Origin: Anaeromyces robustus
Taxonomy: Eukaryota; Neocallimastigomycota; Neocallimastigomycetes; Neocallimastigales; Neocallimastigaceae
NCBI GenBank assembly: GCA_002104895.1
Contig: MCFG01000150.1
Location: 5,001 to 35,000 of the forward strand
Reading direction: 5' to 3'
Length of the DNA: 30,000 bases
Below the pieces are notes generated by a model. It did not search any database. It was not told where the DNA came from and saw nothing but the letters and a program-made list of their open reading frames with translations. Below are positions 20,129 through 29,272 of this stretch, one piece after another (position 1 is the first letter of the stretch; every line of letters begins with the position of its first letter). Both the position numbers and the translations under genes were made by a program.

Positions 20129-21367
20129 TTAATTAGTAGTAGTAGTATTATTATTAGCTTTAGTATTAATAATAGTACTATTAGTATTAGTATTAGTATT
20201 AGTAGTATTAGTATTATTATTATTAGTAATAGTACTATTATTATTACTACTTTGTTGTTCTAATTTTGCAATTTCATGCATATATTTTGAAAATTCTTCA
20301 GTACGAACTGCGAATAAACCATGAGTCATATCTTTCATAGTATATAATTTTTTACGAGGAGCTTTAACAGCTTCAAAGTATTCTTTGGATTGTTGATAAT
20401 TTGTTTGATAATCAAGATCACCATTAATATTATAATATGGAATTTGATATTCAGTTCTGTTTGTGAGAGAGAATTTTTCAAATTCTGGTCCTGCAATAAA
20501 TTCTAAATATTTCTTTGCTGCATCGTCACTTGGATAAGATTTTACATTAAATATTTCCCAAATTGAATAATATGGATTGAAAAATAAAGTGAAAAAGCTA
20601 TTATAATCAGGACTTTCATCCATTGGTAAATATTTTGCCATTAATTTACCACGAGCTTCATAATATTCCATTACATTCATTTTATTTATATGTTTTTCCA
20701 TTATAGATACATATTCTTGTCCTTCTTTATCATCTTTGGACCATACTTTTCCAGCTTCTATTATTGCTAATTCATTTTTCTTAAAATCAACGACTTGACC
20801 TGTTCCAATGTAATATTGATAATATTCAGGATATTTTAATACAAGATTTGCACCAAAATATGTACCCCATGAATGACCAATAAGAATAATTTTATCTTTA
20901 TGTAAATAATTTAATAAATATTTTGTCATTTCAATACCATCTTTCAAAAAAAGTTCTTGGGTAAAATTTCCATCTGATACACCTTTTTTTAAACTGAGAC
21001 CAGCATCACGTTGATCCCATGTAACTACAGTATATACATCTGACCATTTACGAAGACTTTTATAATCAAGATAACTTGTAGCTGCACCAGGTCCACCATG
21101 AAGATAAAGAATAACAGGATTATTAGTGTCTTTTCCATAAATATTAATCCATTGTGTAGAATTATTAATTTCTACATACATAGTTTCATTAATTCCACCA
21201 CTAGGAGTACTATTATTTATTCCTTTACCAATAACTCTAACTAATAATATTAGTAATATAAGAGATACAATTGTAATACCTATCCATTTTAAAATCTTTA
21301 AAATTTTTGATAAGAAAGATTTGGATTTCTTTTTTTGGATTTCTTGTTTATTCTTTGAATCAGACAT
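20129..21367 (-). CDS. membrane-anchored alpha/beta hydrolase (S33 proline iminopeptidase-like), copy 2
   Basis: The product has 412 residues. The N-terminus is short and basic (QKKKSKSF), then one membrane segment spans about 24-46 (KWIGITIVSLILLILLVRV), consistent with a type II signal anchor placing the enzyme in the lumen or outside. The hydrolase core has HGGPG (90-94, oxyanion hole), WDQRDAG (117-123), GHSWG (164-168, nucleophile Ser166), Asp319 in GDLDYQT and His349 in MTHGL, a complete catalytic triad. HGGPG is typical of proline iminopeptidases, but the substrate is not determined. The tail from about 371 is Asn/Thr/Ser-rich with N-glycosylation-type sequons. It starts MSDS where copies 1, 3 and 4 start MFTS. 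The sequence resembles Firmicutes hydrolases from memory, suggesting ancient transfer; this is an inference. Confidence 0.88.
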   Translation of the reverse strand: MSDSKNKQEIQKKKSKSFLSKILKILKWIGITIVSLILLILLVRVIGKGINNSTPSGGINETMYVEINNSTQWINIYGKDTNNPVILYLHGGPGAATSYLDYKSLRKWSDVYTVVTWDQRDAGLSLKKGVSDGNFTQELFLKDGIEMTKYLLNYLHKDKIILIGHSWGTYFGANLVLKYPEYYQYYIGTGQVVDFKKNELAIIEAGKVWSKDDKEGQEYVSIMEKHINKMNVMEYYEARGKLMAKYLPMDESPDYNSFFTLFFNPYYSIWEIFNVKSYPSDDAAKKYLEFIAGPEFEKFSLTNRTEYQIPYYNINGDLDYQTNYQQSKEYFEAVKAPRKKLYTMKDMTHGLFAVRTEEFSKYMHEIAKLEQQSSNNNSTITNNNNTNTTNTNTNTNSTIINTKANNNTTTTN

Positions 21368-21476
21368 ACTTAAATAAAACTATTACAATTTAATATTAAA
21401 ATTAAAATTAATATATTAAAATAAAAAAAAAAAAATAAATAAATAACAAATTAATACTACAGTGACTTTATAAATA

Positions 21477-21504
21477 AAAGTGATATAATATACCTACTTT
21501 TTTT
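21477..21504 (-). promoter_or_regulatory. conserved TATA-like promoter block, copy 2
   Basis: The AAAGTGATATAATATACCTA block on the plus strand (TAGGTATATTATATCAC on the coding strand) lies about 110-137 bases upstream of the ATG. Confidence 0.45.
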
Positions 21505-21771
21505 AATATTTATTTTTTTTTTTTTGATTTGTTTTGTTTTGTTTTGTTTTATTTTTAATTTATAATTATATTAAAATTTGTTTTTTAATATTTTTCAAAG
21601 AACTAAAATTTTCACACTTTTCATGTTTATTTATAGAAATTATTTATTTAACATCATTTATTTATTTATTATGTAATTATTAATTAATAATTTATTTATT
21701 AATTATTATTTTTATTTATTTACATCTTCATATATAATAATTATTTTTAAATCTATATAATAAAAAAGATA

Positions 21772-21806
21772 TACTGTAATATATATTTATAATATATATT
21801 ACAGTA
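21772..21806. repeat. 15-bp perfect hairpin in spacer 2-3
   Basis: The sequence is identical to the hairpin at 17839-17873, with near-identical flanks, so these two spacers are the most recently duplicated pair. Confidence 0.85.
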
Positions 21807-21970
21807 AATCAAGTCTGTGCAAGTTCTAATTTATATCATAAAAACACAAAATTATTATTTAGATGATATTTTTCTTGGTATGCTTTTTCATGAATTAGTA
21901 TATTTAATAATAATAAAATAAAGAAAAAAAAGATTTTTCTGAATAGAAAAAAAAATTTTTTTTATCAATT

Positions 21971-21990
21971 ACTTTATTAATTAATAAAGT
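21971..21990. repeat. 20-bp perfect palindrome, spacer 2-3
   Basis: ACTTTATTAATTAATAAAGT, identical to 18039-18058. Confidence 0.8.
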
Positions 21991-22346
21991 TTATAATTAA
22001 AATATATATATATATGTATATATATTTTTTAGAATGTAATAATTATATTGGAAATTTATCAATTTAATAATTAATTAAAATTTGTCATTGTGTTATAATA
22101 TAGTTAAGTTTTAAAGTACAACAATTAATAAAAATTTAGAATTGTGTAATATAGTTTAAAAGTATAACTATTAATAAAAATATGGAATTATTTCTTAATA
22201 AGAAGAGACATTTATATTATTATTATATCAATTGAGGAGAATCCCCAAAAAAAGATATATTTACAATAGCCATAATAAAAGTAAAAAATATATGACAGGA
22301 CAGAATTACAATAATAAGTAATTTATGACATTGTCTCCTTTCCATA

Positions 22347-22435
22347 TTAATAGTTCATATTTAAATTCAATTTAAGTAGTAGCTCTTTTAACTGAATTTT
22401 TTTTTTCGTAAGTGTGTCTCTCTCTAAATATTTAC
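22347..22435 (-). other. conserved spacer block with candidate mini-intron (copy b)
   Basis: The splice-like ends GTAAATATT and TTCAG are 44 bases apart (22392-22435), followed by LKELLLKLNLNMNY and a stop. On the far side of the donor the minus strand has a Lys-rich stretch (YFNEEIIKFFKNKKKK), but it is not clearly in frame. Confidence 0.3.
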
Positions 22436-22774
22436 CTTTAATTTCCTTTTTTTTTTTTATTTTTGAAAAACTTTATAATTTCTTCATTGAAGTACGAGAT
22501 TCTTTAGTTCATGAATAATAATAAGTCATAGTCATAGTAGGAATATTTGTAATTAGTTCTATAATGATACAAGAAGATTTTTCCTACTTATCGAAACAAT
22601 GAATTTGAGTAATAGCACATATCACAGAAAAGTGAGTAAACTAAAGTTCATAGTTCATAAGATAGATATGATGTAAGTGTTAATGTTAGGGTTAAAAAAA
22701 ATTTGTATCCAAGACTCCATTTATAACCTTTATTGAATATGATTGGACTTTTATTTTGATTTTATCTTTGTTTA

Positions 22775-22895
22775 GAACCTAAAAGGAGGAGTGTAGTAGT
22801 TTAAAATATCGATAATATAGGAAACAAGAATTCTTCTTTTAAGAATCAATAGAATGTTACGATTAAGGAGAAAACGAAAGAATGAATTTATATTT
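22775..22895 (-). other. conserved spacer block of unknown nature (copy b)
   Basis: Counterpart of 19179-19300. The minus-strand open reading ends ILVSYIIDILNYYTPPFRF and a stop. Confidence 0.35.
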
Positions 22896-22929
22896 AATTT
22901 TTTAAGTTGAAGTTAGAAATAATGAAATT

Positions 22930-23100
22930 TTAATAATAATAATAATAAATAAATAATAATAGTAATAATAAATAAATAAATAATAAATAAATAAATAATA
23001 ATATATATAATAATAAATAATATATATAATAATAAATAATAACATATAAAAATACATAATAACATATAAAAATACATAATAAAAAATAGTAACATAATAA
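22930..23100. repeat. AAT/AAAT and ACATAT-rich simple repeat
   Basis: (AAT)n with AAAT units, then duplicated AATAACATATAAAAATACAT segments at about 23036-23080. Confidence 0.7.
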
Positions 23101-23106
23101 TAATAA

Positions 23107-23195
23107 TTATAGAAGAACAATTAGATGATATAAATATAAATGATATTGAAGAAGGATGTAGAAAAAAGATATTGAACATATTAACAACTAAAATT
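23107..23195 (+). pseudogene. coding-like fragment (EEQLDDIN...EEGCRKK), copy b
   Basis: The plus strand reads IEEQLDDININD followed by IEEGCRKKILNILT and a stop shortly after. It is preceded by AATTATAG, like a 3' splice site. The same text recurs near 26434-26517, and a shortened DNA match lies near 13629. Acidic, balanced composition unlike the flanking repeats suggests a former terminal exon. The parent gene is not recognised. Confidence 0.35.
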
Positions 23196-23448
23196 TAGAT
23201 ACTAATAAATATGAAAAAAAAAAAAAAAAAAGAAATTAATTTTTATAGTAGAATAAATAAAAACAAGAATATTACTAAAATATAGAGTATATTATATTTT
23301 ATCTTAATTTTTTTTTTTTTTTTTTTTTTTAAATATTTAATTTGTATAACAATAGAAAATCTTAAAGTAACAAAAATTTAAATATCTTATTATTCCAATC
23401 TTTTTATTTTTTTTTTAATTTTATTTAATAAAATAATATAAATATTAT

Positions 23449-23471
23449 GAATAACTATATTCAGGTTATTC
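23449..23471 (-). terminator. 3' hairpin of hydrolase copy 3
   Basis: GAATAAC, the 9-base loop TATATTCAG, and GTTATTC, about 70 bases past the stop codon. Confidence 0.4.
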
Positions 23472-23539
23472 ACATTATCTTTATTATTATATCATGTAAT
23501 TAATTTAATTTATTATAAAATTTCTTTAATAATTTATTA

Positions 23540-24745
23540 TTAATTAGTAGTAGTAGAATTAGTATTAGTATTAGCGTTAGTATTAATAGTATTAGTATTA
23601 GTAGTAGTAGTAGTAGTAGTATTACTACTTTGTTGTTCTAATTTTGCAATTTCATGCATATATTTTGAAAATTCTTCAGTACGAATTAAAAATAAACCAT
23701 GAGCCATATCTTTCATAGTATAAAATTTTTTACGAGGAGCTTTAACAACGTCAAAGTATTCTTTGGATTGTTGATAATTTGTTTGATAATCAAGATCACC
23801 ATTAATATTATAATATGGAATTTGATATTCAGTTTTGTTTAAGAGAGAGAATTTTTCAAATTCTGGTCCTGAAATGAATTCTAAATATTTTTTATCCACA
23901 TTTTCATTTGAGTAAGATATAATACTAAAAATTTCCAAAATGGAATAATATGGATTAAAGAACCCAGCAAAAAATGCATTATAATCAGGACTTTCATCCA
24001 TTGGTAAATATCTTGACATTAATTTATCACGGGCATTAAAATATTCCATTGTATTCTTATTATTTACATGTTTTTCCATTATAGATACAAGTTCTTGTCC
24101 TTCTTTATCATTTTTTGACCATACTTTTCCAGCTTCTATTAATGCTAATTCACTTTGGTTAAAATCAATTTCTTGACCTGTTCCAATGTAATATTGATAA
24201 TATTCAGGATATTGTAATGCAAGATTTGAACCAAAATATGAACCCCATGAATGACCAATAAGAATAATTTTTTCTTTATGTAAATAATTTAATAAATATT
24301 TTGTCATTTCAACACCATCTTTCATAAAAAGTTCTTGAGTATAATTTGCATCTGATACACCTTTTTTTAAACTGAGACCAGAATCACGTTGATCCCATGT
24401 AACTACAGTATATACATCTGACCATTTACGAAGACTTTTATAATCAAGCATACTTGAAGCTCCTCCAGGTCCACCATGAAGGTAAAGAATAACAGGATTA
24501 TTAGTGTTTTTTCCATAAATATTAATCCATTGTGTAGAATTATTAATTTCTACATACCTACTTTCATTAATTCCACCACTAGGAGTACTATTATTTATTC
24601 CTTTACCAATAACTCTAACTAATAATATCAGTAATATAAGAGATACAATTGTAATACCTATCCATTTTAAAATCTTTAAAATTTTTGATAAGAAAGATTT
24701 GGATTTCTTTTTTTGAGATTCTTGTTTATTCTTAGAAGTGAACAT
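23540..24745 (-). CDS. membrane-anchored alpha/beta hydrolase, copy 3
   Basis: The product has 401 residues from the MFTSKNK start. The frame is open for 25 more codons upstream, but that extension is Phe/Ile/Leu from AT-rich 5' DNA and is not shared, so the downstream ATG matching copies 1 and 4 is chosen. Motifs at the same positions as copy 2 are the membrane anchor (about 24-46), HGGPG (90-94), WDQRDSG, GHSWG with Ser166, GDLDYQT and MAHGL. The region after HGGPG reads GASSMLD instead of AATSYLD. The lid region (about 225-290) differs most from copies 1 and 2, so substrate range may differ. The tail is short and Thr/Asn-rich. The catalytic triad is complete. Confidence 0.88.
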   Translation of the reverse strand: MFTSKNKQESQKKKSKSFLSKILKILKWIGITIVSLILLILLVRVIGKGINNSTPSGGINESRYVEINNSTQWINIYGKNTNNPVILYLHGGPGGASSMLDYKSLRKWSDVYTVVTWDQRDSGLSLKKGVSDANYTQELFMKDGVEMTKYLLNYLHKEKIILIGHSWGSYFGSNLALQYPEYYQYYIGTGQEIDFNQSELALIEAGKVWSKNDKEGQELVSIMEKHVNNKNTMEYFNARDKLMSRYLPMDESPDYNAFFAGFFNPYYSILEIFSIISYSNENVDKKYLEFISGPEFEKFSLLNKTEYQIPYYNINGDLDYQTNYQQSKEYFDVVKAPRKKFYTMKDMAHGLFLIRTEEFSKYMHEIAKLEQQSSNTTTTTTTNTNTINTNANTNTNSTTTN

Positions 24746-24847
24746 ACTAAATAAAATTAAAAATATTAAAATTAAAATTAATATATTAAAATAAAAAAAA
24801 AAAAAATAAATAAATAACAAATTAATACTTCAGTTGACTTTATAAAT

Positions 24848-24875
24848 AAAAGTTATATAATATACCTACTTTTTT
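24848..24875 (-). promoter_or_regulatory. conserved TATA-like promoter block, copy 3
   Basis: The plus strand AAAGTTATATAATATACCTA block lies about 105-130 bases upstream of the chosen ATG at 24745, which also supports that start. Confidence 0.45.
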
Positions 24876-25263
24876 AATATTTATTTTTTTTGGTTTGTTA
24901 TGCTTTATTTTTTTTTATTTTTGACTTATAATTATTATATTAAAATTTGTTTTTTAATATTTTTCAAAGATATAAAATTTTCACACTTTTCATGTTTATT
25001 TATAGAAATTATTTATTTAATATCATTTATTTATTTACTATTTACTTATTTAATTTATTTATTAATTATTATTTTTATTTATTTACTTCTTCAGATATAA
25101 TAATAATATTTAAATATTTATTATAAAAACACAAAATTATTATTTAGATGATAATGACATTTCATTATTTAAATTTAATTAAATTTAATTTAGTATTGTA
25201 ATAATAATAAAATAAAGAAAAAAAGATTTTTCAGAATAGAAAAAAAAATTTTTTTTCATTAAT

Positions 25264-25283
25264 ACTTTATTAATTAATAAAGT
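25264..25283. repeat. 20-bp perfect palindrome, spacer 3-4
   Basis: ACTTTATTAATTAATAAAGT, as in spacers 1-2 and 2-3. Confidence 0.8.
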
Positions 25284-25627
25284 TTATAATTAAAAATTTT
25301 TTTTTTTTTTTTAGAATATAATAATTATATTGGAAATTTATCAATTTAATAATTAATTAAAATTTGTCATTGTGTTATAATAAAGTTTAGTTTTAAAGTA
25401 CAACAATTAATAAAAATTTAGAATTGTGTAATATAGTTTAAAAGTATAACAATTAATAAAAATATAGAATTATTTCTTAATAAGAATATTATTATTACAC
25501 CAATTGAAGAGAATCCCCAAAAAAAAGATATATTTGCAATTGACATAATAAAAGTAAAAAAAATATATGACAGGACAGACTCACAATAATCGAAACAAGT
25601 AATTCATACTACTGTCTCCGTTCCACA

Positions 25628-25716
25628 TTAATAGTCCATATTTAAATTCAATTTAAGTAGTAGCTCTTTTAACTGAATTTGTTTTTTTGTAAGTGTGTCT
25701 CTCTATAAATATTTAC
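25628..25716 (-). other. conserved spacer block with candidate mini-intron (copy c)
   Basis: GTAAATATT to TTCAG at 25673-25716 (44 bases), then LKELLLKLNLNMDY and a stop. Across the donor, the minus strand reads SYFKEEIKKFF before a poly-A run. Confidence 0.3.
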
Positions 25717-26039
25717 CTTTAATTTCCTTTTTTTTTTTTTTTAAAAAAAACTTTTTAATTTCTTCTTTAAAGTATGAGATTCTTTAGTTCATGAATAATA
25801 ATAAGTCATATTAAGAATATTTGTGATTAGTTTCATAATGATACAAAAAAGATTTTTCCTACCTATTATAACAATGAATTTGAGTAATAGTAGATATTAC
25901 ATAAAAGTGAGTAAACCAAAGTTCATAAGATATAGTAAAGTGCAAATGTTAGGATTAAAAAAAGATTTGTGTCAAAGATTCCAATTATAATCCTTTATTG
26001 AATATAGATTGAACTTTTATTTTGATTTTATCTTTGTTT

Positions 26040-26150
26040 AGAACCTAAAAGATAGTTAGTAGTTTAAAATATCGATAATATGGGAAATAAGAATTCTTCT
26101 TTTAAGAATCAATAGAATGTTACGATTAAAGAGAAAACGAAAGAATGAAT
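26040..26150 (-). other. conserved spacer block of unknown nature (copy c)
   Basis: Counterpart of 19179-19300, but with a small change near 26052-26062 that breaks the minus-strand reading after HIIDILNY. Confidence 0.35.
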
Positions 26151-26195
26151 ATATATTTAATTTGTTGAGTTGAAGTTAGAAATAATGAAATTTTA

Positions 26196-26410
26196 ATAAT
26201 AATAAATAAATAAATAAATAAATAATAAATAAATAAATAATAATAAATAAATAATAATAGTAATAATAAATAAATAAATAAATAAATAAATAATAATAAA
26301 TAATAATAAATAATAATAAATAATAATAAATAATAATAAATAATAATAAATAATAATAAATAATAATAAATAATAATAAATAATAATAAATAATAACATA
26401 TAATAATAAA
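26196..26410. repeat. AATAATAAAT decamer array
   Basis: An AAAT/AAT mixture is followed by about a dozen 10-bp AATAATAAAT units (about 26285-26400). Open frames here on the minus strand (Leu/Tyr/Ile only) are repeat artefacts. Confidence 0.85.
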
Positions 26411-26433
26411 TAATGTAACATAATTATAATTAT

Positions 26434-26517
26434 TATAGAAGAACAATTAGATGATGTAAATATTAATGATATTGAAGAAGGATGTAGAAAAAAGATCATT
26501 GAACACATTAATAATTA
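26434..26517 (+). pseudogene. coding-like fragment (EEQLDDVN...EEGCRKK), copy c
   Basis: Plus-strand IEEQLDDVNIND and IEEGCRKKIIEHINN, then a stop. It is preceded by ATTATTATAG, like a splice acceptor. It matches the fragment at 23107-23195, with codon-level differences. Confidence 0.35.
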
Positions 26518-26634
26518 AAATATAAATATTAATAAATATGAAAAAAAAATTTTTTTATTTTTATATTAGAATAAGTAAAAACAAGAATATTACTAAAATA
26601 TAGAGTATATTATATTTTATCTTAATTTTTTTTC

Positions 26635-26665
<31 letters not shown>

Positions 26666-26910
26666 ATTATTTATTTATTTATTTATTTTTTTTTTAAGTA
26701 TTATCATATGTTGTGTAACTATATATTAATATTTATATATATATATATTTTTATTTTTTTTTATTTTTTTTAAATTTAATTTGTATAACAATAGAAAGTC
26801 TTAGAGTAACAAAAATTTAAATATCTTAAATATCTTATTATTCTAATCTTTTTATTTTTTTCTTTCCTTTTTTTCTTCAATTTTATTTAATAAAATAATA
26901 TAAATATTAT

Positions 26911-26933
26911 GAATAACTATATTCAGGTTATTC
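26911..26933 (-). terminator. 3' hairpin of hydrolase copy 4
   Basis: GAATAAC, loop TATATTCAG, GTTATTC, about 160 bases past the stop. Confidence 0.4.
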
Positions 26934-27094
26934 ACATTATCTATATTATTATATCATGTAATTATTTTAATTTATTATAAATATTATATATATATATTTA
27001 TATTTTTCATATATAATCTCATTATTTGATATTTTTTCTTTTCTTTTTTTTTTCCATTTTAAATGATTAATAAAATTTCTTTATTAATTTATTA

Positions 27095-28309
27095 TTAATT
27101 AGTAGTAGTAGTATTAGTATTAATAGTAGTAGTAGTATTAGTGTTAGTATTAGCATTAGTAGTAGTAGTAGTAGTAGTACTATTATTATTACTACTTTGT
27201 TGTTCTAAATTTGCAATTTCATGCATATATTTTGAAAATTCTTCAGTACGAACAAATAATAAACCATGAACCATATCTTTCATAGTATAAAATTTTTTAC
27301 GAGGAGCTTTAACAAGGTCAAAGTATTCTTTAGATTGTTGATAATTTGTTTGATAATCAAGATCACCATTAATATTATAATATGGAATTTGATATTCAGT
27401 TCTGTTTAAGAGAGAGAATTTTTCAAATTCTGGTCCTATAGTAAATTCTAAATATTTTTTTCCCACATTTTCATTTGAGTAAGTTTTAATATTAAAAATT
27501 TCCAAAATGGTATAATATGGATTAAAGAATGTAGTAAAAAACATACTATAATCAGGACTTTCATCCATTGGTAGATATCTTGACATTAATTTTTTACGGG
27601 CATCAAAATATATTGTATTCTTATTATTTATATGTTTTTCCATTATGGATACAAGTTCTTGTCCTTCTTTATCATTTTTTGACCATACTTTTCCAGCTTC
27701 TATTATTGCTAATTCATTATTATTAAAATCAATTTCTTGACCTGTTCCAATATAATATTGATAATATTCAGGATATTGTAATGCAAGATTTGCACCAAAA
27801 TATGTACCCCATGAATGACCAATAAGAATAATTCTTTCTTTATGTAAATAATTTAATAAATATTTTGTCATTTCAACACCATCTTTCATAAAAAGTTCTT
27901 GGGTATAATTTGCATCTGATACACCTTTTTTTAAACTGAGACCAGAATCACGTTGAACCCATGTAACTATAGTGTATACATCTGACCATTTACGAAAACT
28001 TTTATAATCAAGAATACTTGTAGCTCCTCCAGGTCCACCATGAAGATAAAGAATAACAGGATTATTAATATTTTTTCCATAAATATTAATCCATTGTGTA
28101 GAATTATTAATTTCTACATACCTACTTTCATTAATTCCACCACTAGGAGTACTATTATTTATTCCTTTACCAATAACTCTAACCAATAATATCAGTAATA
28201 TAAGAGTTACAATTGTAATACCTATCCATTTTAAAATTTTTAAAATTATTGATAAGAAAGATTTGGATTTCTTTTTTTGAGATTCTTGTTTATTCTTAGA
28301 AGTGAACAT
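27095..28309 (-). CDS. membrane-anchored alpha/beta hydrolase, copy 4 (variant WVQRD motif)
   Basis: The product has 404 residues, with the same layout as copies 2 and 3: membrane anchor about 22-46, HGGPG 90-94, GHSWG with Ser166, GDLDYQT and MVHGL. The signature WDQRD reads WVQRD here (Val118; GTT-type codon from AACCCA on the plus strand). One residue is also missing near 232 (NTIYFDARKK where others have NTMEYF). The lid region diverges (SMFFTTFFNPYYTILEIFNIKTY). The catalytic triad is intact, so activity is possible, but the loop beside the active site is altered. The tail is a short Thr/Asn repeat. Start MFTSKNK is shared with copies 1 and 3. Confidence 0.86.
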   Translation of the reverse strand: MFTSKNKQESQKKKSKSFLSIILKILKWIGITIVTLILLILLVRVIGKGINNSTPSGGINESRYVEINNSTQWINIYGKNINNPVILYLHGGPGGATSILDYKSFRKWSDVYTIVTWVQRDSGLSLKKGVSDANYTQELFMKDGVEMTKYLLNYLHKERIILIGHSWGTYFGANLALQYPEYYQYYIGTGQEIDFNNNELAIIEAGKVWSKNDKEGQELVSIMEKHINNKNTIYFDARKKLMSRYLPMDESPDYSMFFTTFFNPYYTILEIFNIKTYSNENVGKKYLEFTIGPEFEKFSLLNRTEYQIPYYNINGDLDYQTNYQQSKEYFDLVKAPRKKFYTMKDMVHGLLFVRTEEFSKYMHEIANLEQQSSNNNSTTTTTTTNANTNTNTTTTINTNTTTTN

Positions 28310-28436
28310 ACTAAATAAAATTAAAAATATTAAAATTAAAATTAATATATTATTTTTTTTTTAATGGAAAAATAAAAATCAAATATCAATTAAATTAATA
28401 CTTTGACTTATTTAATTTTATATTTTTGATAAATAA

Positions 28437-28463
28437 AAGTGCTATAATATACCTACTTTTTTA
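28437..28463 (-). promoter_or_regulatory. conserved TATA-like promoter block, copy 4
   Basis: The plus strand AAAGTGCTATAATATACCTA block lies about 128-154 bases upstream of the ATG. Confidence 0.45.
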
Positions 28464-28906
28464 ATATTTTTTTTTTTTTTTTTGGTTTGGTTTGTTTTAT
28501 TTTATTTTATATTTGATTTATAATTATATTAAATTTTGTTTTTTAATATTTTTCAAAGAACTAAAATTTTCACACTTTTCATGTTTATTTATAAAAATTA
28601 TTTATTAACATCATTTATTTATTTATTTATTATGTAATTATTAATTAATGATTTATTTATTAATTATTATTTTTATTTATTTACTTCTTTAGACCATAAA
28701 AACATGAGACTATTTTAAATATATATATTTTTTTTTTTTAATATTTCTAAAAATATTTATTTATCATGAAATTTCTTTATTAATAAATTTAATTAAAAAA
28801 ATTTTTTTTTCTTCTTTTAAGAAAACAGTAATTACATATTGGAAATTTCTCTAATAAAAAATTTAATTTATATTACTTTAAAACATTATTTAAAAGTTCA
28901 ACAATT

Positions 28907-29037
<131 letters not shown>

Positions 29038-29185
29038 AAATTAATTTATTATTGTGTGTTACTAGAAAGTTTTTAATAGCATAATTTAATCTATGAGTCA
29101 TATATTTTTTCCTTTTTAAATTATTATAAAAAAAAATTATTTTCTTTTTAAAATTGTAAAATGAAATAAAATTTTTTTCTTTTTT

Positions 29186-29235
29186 AAAGCTTAATAAATA
29201 ACTATGAATATATTCAAAGTTATCTATTAAGCTTT
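29186..29235 (-). terminator. strong 3' hairpin of hydrolase copy 5
   Basis: AAAGCTTAATAAATAACT (29186-29203) pairs with AGTTATCTATTAAGCTTT (29218-29235), 18 positions with one mismatch. The 14-base loop contains the palindrome TGAATATATTCA. It lies 38 bases past the stop. It is an extended version of the GAATAAC/GTTATTC hairpin of copies 1-4. Confidence 0.55.
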
Positions 29236-29272
29236 TCGATTTAACTGCTTAATAAAATTCTTTATTAATTTA

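Larger units (their letters stand above)
21368..23539. other. spacer between hydrolase copies 2 and 3
   Basis: It carries the same ordered blocks as spacer 1-2, plus an extra stretch of about 290 bases (about 22465-22760) shared only with spacer 3-4, and the EEQLDDIN-type segment near 23107-23195. No complete gene is supported. Confidence 0.6.
24746..27094. other. spacer between hydrolase copies 3 and 4
   Basis: It has the same block order as spacer 2-3, but the 35-base hairpin is missing. It ends on the right with the 3' flank of copy 4. A 10-bp repeat array and the second EEQLDDIN-type fragment lie inside. No complete gene is supported. Confidence 0.6.

Noticed and set aside
24746-24820. 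25-codon N-terminal extension of hydrolase copy 3
   Set aside because: It is only an AT-rich run of Phe/Ile/Leu codons. Copies 1 and 4 start at the MFTSKNK position, and the conserved promoter block is placed for that start.
26126-26508. Several overlapping Leu/Tyr/Ile minus-strand frames
   Set aside because: Products of the AATAATAAAT array. The same applies to 22902-23179 and 28898-29101.
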